Origin: Thermohalobaculum sp039030715
Lineage (GTDB): Bacteria; Pseudomonadota; Alphaproteobacteria; Rhodobacterales; Rhodobacteraceae
Assembly: GCA_039030715.1 (NCBI GenBank)
Contig: JBCCDU010000007.1
Coordinates: forward strand, 17,008 to 81,007
Direction: 5' to 3'
DNA: 64,000 nt
Shown: in pieces, positions 33,939 through 41,745 of the stretch
Numbering within the stretch: position 1 is the stretch's first letter
How the letters are laid out: each line of letters opens with the position of its first letter
Program-made: the position numbers and the translations under genes
The notes under the pieces: model-generated
What the model saw: only the letters and a program-made list of their open reading frames with translations
Told to the model about the DNA's origin: nothing
Databases searched by the model: none

Positions 33939-34873
33939 TTGCGCACCGCCCCGAATGTGATCCCACGCAGCAGATGTTTGCGCAGCAGGATGGTGAACAC
34001 CATGACCGGCAGTAGGAACAGCGTGGCACCTGCTGCGACCGCCGGCCAATCCTGCCCGCCGACGCCTATGATCGTGGGGATGAAGGGCGGCGCGGTTTGT
34101 GCCGTGCCGGAGGTCAGCAAAACCGCGAAGGCGTATTCGTTCCAGGCGAAGATCAGGCAGAAGATCGCAGTCGCCGCGATGCCCGTCGCAGCCTGCGGCA
34201 GCACGACCTTGCGGAATGCCTGGAACCGCGTGTAGCCGTCGATCAGCGCGGCTTCCTCGTACTCCCTGGGGATCTCGTCCATGAAGCCCTTGAGTAGCCA
34301 GACCGAGAGGGACAGGTTCACCGCCGTATAGAGCAGGATCATCCCAAGATGGGTGTCGGAAAGCCCGAGGGAACGGAACATCAGAAAGATCGGGATCGCC
34401 ACCGCAATCGGCGGCATCATCCGGGTCGACAGGATGAAGAACAGAAGATCGTCCTTCAGCGGAATGCGATAGCGCGAGAAGGCATAGGCCGCCAGCGTAC
34501 CCAGAAACACGCTGAGGAAGGTCGAGCCAAATCCGATGATCACTGAATTCATGAACCGCTCGCCGAAGCGGGACGGCCCGGCGATCACCATGCCCTTTTC
34601 GTGTACGATTTCTTCGTACCAGGTCTCGGGCGGGTTGGCCTCCAGATGCTCCGGCGTTTGCCGGGTCTGGGTGGTGAACAGGTTCACATAGCCTTCCAGC
34701 GAGGGCGTAAAGGTGATCGTAGGCGGGTAGGCGATGGAGTCCTCGGAGGTTTTGAACCCTGTCGAGATGATCCAGATCAGCGGCAGCATCGTGACGATCG
34801 CATAGGCGATCACCAGTGTCGCAGCGACCCATTTCTGCCGGCGCGAGGGTTCGGTGATGGAATAACCGCTCAT
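33935..34873 (-). CDS. Sugar ABC transporter permease (MalG-like)
   Basis: 312-aa inner membrane permease with six helices. The first, VAATLVIAYAIVTMLPLIWI, is at about residue 16. The EAA loop is YEEAALIDGYTRFQAFRKVV with LPQ after it. A periplasmic insert of about 60 residues after helix 1 (NPPETWYEEIVHEKG) is typical of MalG-like polyol permeases. AGGAGAG precedes ATG 34873, which overlaps the other permease gene by four bases. Confidence 0.93.
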   Translation of the reverse strand: MSGYSITEPSRRQKWVAATLVIAYAIVTMLPLIWIISTGFKTSEDSIAYPPTITFTPSLEGYVNLFTTQTRQTPEHLEANPPETWYEEIVHEKGMVIAGPSRFGERFMNSVIIGFGSTFLSVFLGTLAAYAFSRYRIPLKDDLLFFILSTRMMPPIAVAIPIFLMFRSLGLSDTHLGMILLYTAVNLSLSVWLLKGFMDEIPREYEEAALIDGYTRFQAFRKVVLPQAATGIAATAIFCLIFAWNEYAFAVLLTSGTAQTAPPFIPTIIGVGGQDWPAVAAGATLFLLPVMVFTILLRKHLLRGITFGAVRK

Positions 34874-35817
34874 CTCTCCTTCACCTTGTTCAACGCTTTG
34901 ACATAGATCGAGGCGAGGCCGAAGACCGTGACGAACAGGATGATCGCATAGGCCGAGGCATAGCCGGTGCGCCATTTCTCAAACGCCTCGCGCTTCAGAT
35001 CGATGGAGGTCAGCGTGGTTGTGTTCCCCGGACCGCCGCCGGTCAGTTGCACCACGAGATCGAACATTTTGAAATTCTCGATCCCGCGGAACAGCACCGC
35101 CAACATCAAGAAGGGCAGGACCATTGGCACGGTTATGGTCCAGAACTGCCGCCATTTCGAGGCACGGTCACACTCGGCTGCTTCATAGATCGAGTCCGGG
35201 ATGGATCTGAGCCCCGCGAGACAGATCAGCATCACGAACGGCGTCCACATCCAGGTATCGACCAGCACGATGGACCAGGGCGCCAGCGTCTTGTCGCCGA
35301 TCATCGAAAAGCTGGTCGGATCGCTGCCGGTCAGAAATGCCACCACGTAGTTAAAGAGCCCGATTTGCGGCTGGTACAGGAATGTCCAGAAATTTCCGAC
35401 CACCGCAGGCGACAGCATCATCGGTAGCACGATGATTGTGGTCCAAAGGTCGTTGCCCTTGAACTTGCGATTGATCAGCCAGGCCAGGGCAAATCCGATC
35501 AGAACCTGTAAGATAATGGTCCACAATAGGAAATGCGCGGTGGCTTGCATGGTCAGCCAGATATCACTGTCGGTCAGAATGCGTTCATAGTTGCGCGTGC
35601 CGACCCATTTGACATCCGCATTCGGCCGGTTGGCGCGGAAATTGGTGAAGCTCAACCGGATCGTCCAGATCAGCGGGAAGATATTCACCGCCAGCAACAG
35701 GAAGATCGTCGGCGCCACGAAGATCCAGGCGATGGCCCGGTCGCTGAGGCCGCGTATCTTGCGCGCCATCCCGGGCGGGGTGGCCGTAGCGGCGCGATCC
35801 ATCACTGTCTTGGACAT
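34870..35817 (-). CDS. Sugar ABC transporter permease (MalF-like)
   Basis: 315-aa permease with six helices, beginning with AIAWIFVAPTIFLLLAVNIF after a cytoplasmic leader. The EAA loop reads IYEAAECDRASKWRQFWTIT-VP. Partner of the MalG-like permease with which it overlaps by ATGA. The family imports sugars, sugar alcohols or glycerol phosphates. Confidence 0.93.
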   Translation of the reverse strand: MSKTVMDRAATATPPGMARKIRGLSDRAIAWIFVAPTIFLLLAVNIFPLIWTIRLSFTNFRANRPNADVKWVGTRNYERILTDSDIWLTMQATAHFLLWTIILQVLIGFALAWLINRKFKGNDLWTTIIVLPMMLSPAVVGNFWTFLYQPQIGLFNYVVAFLTGSDPTSFSMIGDKTLAPWSIVLVDTWMWTPFVMLICLAGLRSIPDSIYEAAECDRASKWRQFWTITVPMVLPFLMLAVLFRGIENFKMFDLVVQLTGGGPGNTTTLTSIDLKREAFEKWRTGYASAYAIILFVTVFGLASIYVKALNKVKER

Positions 35818-35898
35818 GATGCAGACGGGTCCGATCGATTGCGTGGATGGGGTGGTGCGAGGCCGCGACCGGGCCTCGCACCTATTGGCAAGGCGCGA

Positions 35899-37221
35899 TC
35901 AAAGCTTGCCTTCGTCCTCAAAGACTTCTGTCCAGTCCTCGACCAGTCCGTCCATCGCCTCTTTCGCCGTGCCCTCACCGGCAACCACGTATTTGTGGAC
36001 CCGGTCCTGCATCGCCAGCAGCAGCGAGGCATAGGCAGGCTCGGCCCAGAAGTCCTTCACGATGGCCATGCTGTCCAGGAAGGTCTGCGCGTAAGGCTGG
36101 CTGGAGGCGAAGCCGGGATCCTCTACCACCGCCTTCAATGCTGAGTATCCGCCCAACTCCCACCATTTCTTCTGGATTTCAGGCTGTGCAAACCACTGGA
36201 TGTATTCCAGCGCCGCCTCCTGACTGTCGGAGTAGGAGACGACCGAGATGCCCTGACCGCCCAATTGCGCGAAATGCCCCTGCGGCCCGGCGGGATTGGG
36301 GAAGTAGCCGGATTTTTCTCCGCCGACATTCGGGTCGGCATGCACGCCCGGCCAGATGAAGGCAAAGTTCATCTGCAAGGCAACCTGTCCGGATTTATAG
36401 GCGTCGATATTCTCCGACATATACCAGTCCGACGACCCCGGCGGCGTGCAGCAATCGTAGAGCGACTTGTAGAATTCCAGGCCCTCGATCGCTTCAGGGG
36501 AATTCACGACGCCGTCGAGCTTGTAGGGCTCGTCCGCGGTGCCATAGGTGAAGCCATGATTATAGAGCGCGTTGGTCACGCCCATGGTGATCCCTTCTGA
36601 GCCGCGCTCGGTATAGATCGCGGCGCCATAGACGGTGGTTCCATCGATCTCGCGTCCCTGGAAGAACGCGGCGATGTCTTTCAGTTCGGCCAGCGTAGCG
36701 GGAGCGGCAAGATCGCGGCCGTGCTTCTCCTTGAACTCAGCCTGCAATTCGGGGCGCTCGAACCAGTCCTTGCGATAGGTCCAGCCGACCACGTCGCCAA
36801 AGGCGGGCAAAGCCCAGTAATTCGGCGTCCCCTTGGGCCATTCGGCGTAGCCGGTAACGGTTGCGGGTATGAAGTCGCCCATATCGATACTGTTGGCATC
36901 GAAGAAGTCGTTTAGCTTGACGTAGTGTCCGGCCTCGGCGCCAAGACCGATCCACTGACTGTCGCCGATCATCAGATCGCAGAGCTGCCCGCCGGAGTTC
37001 AATTCGTTCAGCATCCGGTCTGCGAAGTTTGGCCAAGGCACAAATTCGAAACTCATATTGTGCCCTGATTTCGCCTCGAAATCCTTCGACAGCTCGATCA
37101 GCGCGTTGGCCGGGTCCCAGGCCGCCCAACAGAGCGTCAGGTCATCGGCGGCGGCCTCGCTCGTCGCCATGCCGGTGGAAACAGTCAGCAGCGCAGCCGC
37201 CGCAAGTTGCGTCATCCTCAT
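35899..37221 (-). CDS. ABC transporter sugar/polyol-binding protein
   Basis: 440-aa periplasmic family 1 extracellular solute-binding protein. Signal peptide about residues 1-25 (MTQLAAAALLTVSTGMATSE, cleavage before DDLTLCWAAWDPAN). The mature part has FEFVPWPNFADRMLNEL, PNYWALPAFGDVVGWTYRKD and the C-terminal VEDWTEVFEDEG. First gene of the operon, with GGGAGGAG before ATG 37221; a palindromic LacI-type operator lies about 90 bases upstream. The dihydroxyacetone kinase downstream suggests glycerol, a tetritol or a small ketose, but this is inference. Confidence 0.93.
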   Translation of the reverse strand: MRMTQLAAAALLTVSTGMATSEAAADDLTLCWAAWDPANALIELSKDFEAKSGHNMSFEFVPWPNFADRMLNELNSGGQLCDLMIGDSQWIGLGAEAGHYVKLNDFFDANSIDMGDFIPATVTGYAEWPKGTPNYWALPAFGDVVGWTYRKDWFERPELQAEFKEKHGRDLAAPATLAELKDIAAFFQGREIDGTTVYGAAIYTERGSEGITMGVTNALYNHGFTYGTADEPYKLDGVVNSPEAIEGLEFYKSLYDCCTPPGSSDWYMSENIDAYKSGQVALQMNFAFIWPGVHADPNVGGEKSGYFPNPAGPQGHFAQLGGQGISVVSYSDSQEAALEYIQWFAQPEIQKKWWELGGYSALKAVVEDPGFASSQPYAQTFLDSMAIVKDFWAEPAYASLLLAMQDRVHKYVVAGEGTAKEAMDGLVEDWTEVFEDEGKL

Positions 37222-37307
37222 CGAAAACTCCTCCCATCATCGCGCCGCAGTTTCGGCTCGGGCACGTCCTATTTTGATAGAGGAGGTTGTGGTCAGGAGT
37301 CGAGTGT

Positions 37308-37331
37308 TTTTTGAGGTACGTTCCTCAAAAA
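37308..37331. promoter_or_regulatory. Probable LacI-family operator for the sugar ABC operon
   Basis: Near-perfect 24-bp palindrome centred on CG (37319-37320): arms TTTTTGAGG (37308-37316) and CCTCAAAAA (37323-37331), joined by TACGTT. A central CG within an even palindrome is the hallmark of LacI/GalR operators. It lies between the solute receptor start (37221) and the lacI-type gene end (37487). The ten bases TGAGGTACGT of its left half recur upstream of the repressor gene. Confidence 0.75.
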
Positions 37332-37486
37332 TTGACAATCGATGCTGCTGCTTGCATGGCGTTGAAAAACCATGGCAATCGCCGATCCAGTTTGGCAGGA
37401 AAGCTTTCTGTGGCCCAGAGTGCTTGCCGAGGCTGAGGCATGCGGGGGTGTCAGGAGGGAGCTTTACGGCAGAATCACCCGGTCGC

Positions 37487-38518
37487 TCAGGCGTCGGGCA
37501 TATTCTCGCGCAACACGACTTCGATACGGATACGTTCCTGCGCCTCGAAGATCGGCTGGTCGTCGCAGATCGCCCGCAGGATACGCATGGAGCTACGCAC
37601 CAGATGGCCGACATCCTGCATGATCACCGCTGCGATCTCGTTTCGCAGCAGCGCCTGCCGGGTGGTGGGCGTGAGTTCATGCGCCAGTACCGTCAGGTCT
37701 CGCAGCCGGCCTGACTGGCGTAATATGTCCAGCAACGGTCCTGTGCCGAACCCCATCGAGTAAACCCCCACCAGGTTCGGTCTGCTGGCGACCACGTCCT
37801 CAATAATATTCGCCGTGCGCCTGTGATCATCAAAGCTCTCGACCGAGGGCAGGGCGGTCAATCCACTGAACTCGCTGGCGATCACGTTGTCGAAGCCAAG
37901 CCGTCGCTCCAGGCTGTCGCGAGAGCGCATCGAGTTGGTAACAATAAGAATTTCGCCCTGAGAGGACAGAAAGCGACCCATAAGAAGTGCTGCCGTTCGG
38001 CCCGCAGCGATGTTGTCGATCCCGATGAAGTTGTCCCGCGATGTGTTCGGCAGGTCCGAGACCAGCGCTACCACTGCCGTCCCGTCCTGCTTCAGCCGGG
38101 CAATTGCGTCCCGGATCTGAGGCGTCTCCTGCGCCATGATCGCCACGCCATCCGGCTTCTGCGTATTCAGGTTCTGCAGCAAACGGACAATGGCGTGGGG
38201 GTCATGCGCCGGTACCTCCAGCGTGGTGAGAGACACGCGGTCGACGATGTGCGAGACAGCCGCCTCTCGCACCGCTGACTTGATGGTGGTGGCGAACTGG
38301 CTGGGGCCTTCGGGCAGTACGAACACAAACCTGTATTGCCGTCGTCGCGAAAGATTGGCGGCATAGGTATCGCGTACATAGCCGAGCTGCGTCACCGCCT
38401 TTTGCACCTTTGCAATGGTGTTCTGGCGCACCCCGGGCCTGGCGTTGAGAACGCGATCTACCGTGGCCAGGCTGACGCCGGCGTGTTTGGCAATGTCATG
38501 GACGGTTGGTTTGGTCAT
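37487..38518 (-). CDS. LacI-family transcriptional repressor
   Basis: 343-aa LacI/GalR regulator. The HTH and hinge are TVHDIAKHAGVSLATVDRVL and NARPGVRQNT; the effector domain has periplasmic-binding-protein form (FVFVLPEGPSQFATTI, GIDNIAAGRTAALLMGRFL). ATG 38518 starts the protein directly at the HTH; a longer start at 38566 is unlikely. It is transcribed in the same direction as the ABC operon and precedes it, so it is the likely local repressor, with the palindrome at 37308-37331 as its site. VDRVL in place of VSRVL puts it near the xylose/ribitol-type LacI proteins. Confidence 0.94.
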   Translation of the reverse strand: MTKPTVHDIAKHAGVSLATVDRVLNARPGVRQNTIAKVQKAVTQLGYVRDTYAANLSRRRQYRFVFVLPEGPSQFATTIKSAVREAAVSHIVDRVSLTTLEVPAHDPHAIVRLLQNLNTQKPDGVAIMAQETPQIRDAIARLKQDGTAVVALVSDLPNTSRDNFIGIDNIAAGRTAALLMGRFLSSQGEILIVTNSMRSRDSLERRLGFDNVIASEFSGLTALPSVESFDDHRRTANIIEDVVASRPNLVGVYSMGFGTGPLLDILRQSGRLRDLTVLAHELTPTTRQALLRNEIAAVIMQDVGHLVRSSMRILRAICDDQPIFEAQERIRIEVVLRENMPDA

Positions 38519-38553
38519 GTGCCCTTTCCCGGGCGGGAACCTAGCCTGCGTGC

Positions 38554-38563
38554 TGAGGTACGT
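38554..38563. promoter_or_regulatory. Operator half-site upstream of the lacI-type gene
   Basis: TGAGGTACGT, identical to bases 37312-37321 in the palindromic operator, sits 36 bases upstream of the repressor start. The other half is not conserved. It may be a weak autoregulatory site. Confidence 0.45.
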
Positions 38564-38676
38564 CAATCACGACTACCGCTCTGTTGTGGTTGCCTGGCGC
38601 TTCATCGGGGGCCGCTGCGCATCATGTGAAACCTGCTCGCTTGACTTTGTACCCGCCGGGCGGAACCGTGGCATTC

Positions 38677-39609
38677 ATGTGGATGGTCGAGGCGCTTGGA
38701 TGGATCGGAAGCCGGGCGCGATGGCTTCTTGCAGTCGGCGTGCTGGCGGCCTTCTTCATGCCGGGTGCGAGTGCTGCCCTGAGACCTGCTCTCGCACCCA
38801 TCGTGGCCCTAGTGTTCTGCATTGCGATGGCCCGGATCGATCTGGGCGGCATGCTGCGCCGTCTGGGCAATGCTCGCCACTTGCTGCGCCTGTCTTTGTG
38901 GTCGCTTGCATTGATGGGTCTGACACCCGTGGTGTTGTGGTTGCTGGGCCATGCGGTTGGACTGCCGGACAGCCATATTGCCGCGATGGTCTATACTGCT
39001 GTCGCCCCGCCCATCACCTCTGCCGCGGCACTTTGCCTACTGATTGGGTTGGAGGCCGCTTTTGCCCTGGAACTGACGATGATCGCCAGCCTGCTGACCC
39101 CGGTGATCGGCCCCGTGGTCAGCAAGGCATTGCTGGGCGAGGCACTGCCCGTCGACGGGTTTTCGCTGGGTCTGCGGGTCGCGGCGATCATCTTCGGGGG
39201 CGGTTTGGCGGCTCTCGCGTTGCGCTGGAGCCTTGGAGCTGTGCGGATCGAGCGTCATGCAAAGGCCTTCGATGGGCTCGCAGCGATTGCCATGTGGCTG
39301 GTGGTGGTCGCGGTGCTGGATGGTGCCGGCGCCCGCGTCATGGCCGAACCCGGCATGGCCCTTGGCGTCTTCGCCCTAGCGCTGGCGGTCAATTTCGGAA
39401 TGCAGATCGTGACCGCGCCGGTGGTCGCACGATCCTGGCAGGCGCTTGGCGGCGCGGCCGGGCTGATGTGGGGGAACCGGACAGTCGCGCTTTATCTGGC
39501 GGCTTTGCCGTTCGACCCGGTTTTCGCGCTCTATGTCGCGTTTTATCAGGTGCCGATGCTGTTCACCCCGCTGATCATGGGGCCGCTGCTGATCCGCAAC
39601 ACGAAGTGA
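38677..39609 (+). CDS. Bile acid:sodium symporter-like membrane transporter
   Basis: 310-aa polytopic membrane protein with about ten hydrophobic segments, for example LLAVGVLAAFFMPGASAAL, LAPIVALVFCIAMARIDL and VYTAVAPPITSAAALCLLIG. The pair of Pro-containing segments (APPITSAAAL and LTPVIGPVVS) recalls the crossover helices of the bile acid:sodium symporter (SBF) family. Substrate unknown. ATG 38677 was preferred to a frame extension at 38584; ATG 38683 is also possible. Divergent from the lacI-type gene; the next gene lies 122 bases downstream. Confidence 0.75.
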   Translation: MWMVEALGWIGSRARWLLAVGVLAAFFMPGASAALRPALAPIVALVFCIAMARIDLGGMLRRLGNARHLLRLSLWSLALMGLTPVVLWLLGHAVGLPDSHIAAMVYTAVAPPITSAAALCLLIGLEAAFALELTMIASLLTPVIGPVVSKALLGEALPVDGFSLGLRVAAIIFGGGLAALALRWSLGAVRIERHAKAFDGLAAIAMWLVVVAVLDGAGARVMAEPGMALGVFALALAVNFGMQIVTAPVVARSWQALGGAAGLMWGNRTVALYLAALPFDPVFALYVAFYQVPMLFTPLIMGPLLIRNTK

Positions 39610-39672
39610 GCAATGGACGCCCCGCCGGTGCGGGTGTAAGAACCACGCGGGGGACGCGATGGGACGAATTTG

Positions 39673-39735
39673 ATGTTGGTACGGATGGCTCCCGCGATTG
39701 GACTTCTGGCTGGCAGGGTGGTGCCGGGCCGATGA
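39673..39735 (+). CDS. Possible 20-residue upstream peptide
   Basis: ATG 39673 opens a 20-codon frame (MLVRMAPAIGLLAGRVVPGR) whose stop overlaps the first ATG of the 87-aa membrane protein gene (ATGA at 39732), the same coupling used by every other junction in this operon. It may be a leader or coupling peptide. With no homology evidence it could equally be chance. Confidence 0.25.
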   Translation: MLVRMAPAIGLLAGRVVPGR

Positions 39736-39995
39736 TGATCTCACATTTTCTCTATGCCGTGGTGTGGAGCACGTTTGCCGGGGGCTTCGTTCTGTTCATG
39801 GGTATCAATGCCGGGTTGCGCTTTTTCCCGACCGGGCGAAAATTCCTGACTGAAAAACGCGAGGCTGGACGGCTCTTCGCCTCGCCCGGACGCAAGACGC
39901 CGCGCGCGGTGATCGCGGTTTTCGTGCTTAGCTATCTCATCGCCATCCTGGTTGGCCTGGCGGTCTGGGTATTTCTCAGGGTCGATTTCCGATGA
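39732..39995 (+). CDS. Small two-helix membrane protein preceding degenerate ABC genes
   Basis: 87-aa protein with two membrane helices, about residues 6-26 (LYAVVWSTFAGGFVLFMGIN) and 60-82 (AVIAVFVLSYLIAILVGLAV), separated by a basic cytoplasmic loop (TGRKFLTEKREAGRLFASPG). It ends in an ATGA overlap with the OppC-like permease gene. Not recognised. In a normal oligopeptide transporter operon the OppB permease would be here; this protein is far too small to be OppB. Confidence 0.72.
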   Translation: MMISHFLYAVVWSTFAGGFVLFMGINAGLRFFPTGRKFLTEKREAGRLFASPGRKTPRAVIAVFVLSYLIAILVGLAVWVFLRVDFR

Positions 39996-40822
39996 CCGCT
40001 CTCTGGCGCGTTCTGCAGGGGCCGGGAGGTGTGCTGTTCCTGGCCATCGTGGCGCTTGCAGCAGTGTTGCCGATGTTGAGCGGGACCCCGGCGGAGCAAG
40101 CCCTGCCGCCGATTGGTGTTCAGGAGGCTGCAGGTGCTCACCCTCTGGGTACCGATCAGATGGGGCGCGATATGCTGTGGCAGCTTTCGCGTGCGGTCGC
40201 GATCACACTGCTGATCTGCTTGACGGCGTTGGGTGGGCAGGTGGTTCTGGGCACGGTCCTCGGAGTTTTGTTCGGCACGCTTGGCGGAGCGGTGGGACGC
40301 CCGCTGGTGGGTCTTGCCGGGTTTCTGCACATGCTCTCAATCCCGCTGCTCGCCTTGCTGGCGCTGGCTGCGCTGCGTGTGGGAGGCACGGTCGAGGCGC
40401 TGCCGATCCAGGGCGCGACGCTGCTGGCCTGCGTTCTGGCCGTCTGTGGCTGGCCGCGTATTGCCCGGGACGCCGGGCGGGCGCTGCTGCGCGAGCGGCA
40501 AAGCGCCCATGCCCGCGCCGCGCGCGAGCTTGGCATGGGGCCCATACGCCTCTTCACCCGCCATCTGCAAAGCGCGATGCATCACCCGATCCGCCTCGGT
40601 GCAATGGTGACTTTGATCGAGACGGTGATCGCCCTGATCCTGATTGGTGTTGTTGGCCTTGGCGCGCAGGTGCCTACCCTCGGCGCCTTGCTGGCAAACG
40701 GTATCGCGGTGTTCGATCGCGCGCTTTGGTGGCCGTTGGCCTGGCCATTGCTGGTCACCCTCGCCTTGCTCGTCTCGCTTGGCCTGATCACGCGGCATGT
40801 CGCGCGCGAGGCGCGGCCATGA
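39992..40822 (+). CDS. OppC/DppC-like ABC permease without an OppB partner
   Basis: 276-aa permease of the oligopeptide/dipeptide type. AHPLGTDQMGRDMLWQLSRA is the conserved OppC periplasmic loop (HPLGTDxxGRD), and ARAARELGMGPIRLFTRHL is the EAA loop with its glycine, although the usual LPN that follows is LQSA. About five to six membrane helices. There is no OppB permease and no peptide-binding protein in this window. It overlaps both neighbours by four bases. The ATPase-like partners downstream lack catalytic residues, so conventional transport is doubtful. Confidence 0.85.
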   Translation: MTALWRVLQGPGGVLFLAIVALAAVLPMLSGTPAEQALPPIGVQEAAGAHPLGTDQMGRDMLWQLSRAVAITLLICLTALGGQVVLGTVLGVLFGTLGGAVGRPLVGLAGFLHMLSIPLLALLALAALRVGGTVEALPIQGATLLACVLAVCGWPRIARDAGRALLRERQSAHARAARELGMGPIRLFTRHLQSAMHHPIRLGAMVTLIETVIALILIGVVGLGAQVPTLGALLANGIAVFDRALWWPLAWPLLVTLALLVSLGLITRHVAREARP

Positions 40823-41745
40823 GCCTGCTCAGCCTTCGCGACGTGTCGCTGGCGCATCCGCGCGGCCCGCGCCAGCCGCCGGATCTGGAGGGTCTGTCCC
40901 TCGACATCGAAGCTGGGGACCAGTTGGCGCTGCTGGGTGAGAGCGGCTCGGGCCTGTCACTGCTTGCCTCACACCTGCTGGGTGCCCGCGATGCCCCGCC
41001 GCTGCTGCGAGGGGAGGTTTCGTTCGACGCGGGGGAGGCCGGGCGCCTTCAGCCCAGGCAGTTGGCAAAGCTCAAACACGGCGGGATCGCCGCGCTGACC
41101 ACGCGGGTCGGGCAGGGGTTCGATCCCGCTCGCAGCCTTGGTAGGCAGATCAAGGGCCAACGTGGCGATGTGGTTGAACGGTTGAAATCGTTTGGCGTGG
41201 CGCAAGCCCAGAAAACAATGGCGACCCGTGTGAGTGGGCTGGAGCCGCGTGTTCTAGCGCGGGCCGCGCTGGCCGCGGCCTTGGCGCGTGGGCCAAGGAT
41301 GCTGCTGGTCGACGCTTTGTCGACCACCGATCCGATTGCCATGGCTGACCAAATGATGCTGCTGCGCCAGCAATGTCGGGCGTCGAGGATCGCGCTTCTT
41401 CTTCTGACCCGGCAACCGGCACTGGCGGCCGAAATGACCGACCGCATCGTGATCCTCTATGCTGGTCAAATGGTCGAAGATGCGCCGGCGAGGGAGGCGA
41501 TCCGCAAGCCGCGTCATCCGTACACTGCGGCACTGATCCGCTCGCTGCCCGAGCGAACACTGCCCCATACGCCGCTTGCAGAGCTTTCCGGGGAGGCGCC
41601 GTTGGCTTCGGCGTTGCCCCGGGGATGCCGCTTTCATCCTCGCTGCGCACACGCGCTGGCGGGCTGCTATCTGGAGCCACCAGGTATGACCGCAGAGGGC
41701 AATCGTCGCTTCACCTGCAATTGGCCGCTGGAGGTGGGGGAATGA
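40819..41745 (+). CDS. Degenerate OppD-like ABC ATPase, Walker A lysine replaced by leucine
   Basis: 308-aa protein with the overall form of OppD. The Walker A sequence at residues 40-47 is GESGSGLS: the invariant lysine is Leu 46 (codon CTG at 40954). The signature is VSGLEPRVLAR instead of LSGGxxQR, Walker B is LLVDALSTTDP with no catalytic Glu, and the H-loop histidine is absent (LLLTRQPALA). The C-terminal oligopeptide-transporter domain is intact: HPYTAALIRSLP and CRFHPRCAHALAGC with its cysteines. The frame is uninterrupted and overlaps both neighbours by ATGA. It is therefore probably expressed but should not hydrolyse ATP by the normal mechanism. Confidence 0.85.
   Translation: MSLLSLRDVSLAHPRGPRQPPDLEGLSLDIEAGDQLALLGESGSGLSLLASHLLGARDAPPLLRGEVSFDAGEAGRLQPRQLAKLKHGGIAALTTRVGQGFDPARSLGRQIKGQRGDVVERLKSFGVAQAQKTMATRVSGLEPRVLARAALAAALARGPRMLLVDALSTTDPIAMADQMMLLRQQCRASRIALLLLTRQPALAAEMTDRIVILYAGQMVEDAPAREAIRKPRHPYTAALIRSLPERTLPHTPLAELSGEAPLASALPRGCRFHPRCAHALAGCYLEPPGMTAEGNRRFTCNWPLEVGE

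Noticed and set aside
38415..39731. Long plus-strand frame overlapping the lacI-type and symporter genes
   Set aside because: It is a shadow of the symporter gene in another frame; only its last 87 codons, after ATG 39732, form a real small membrane protein.
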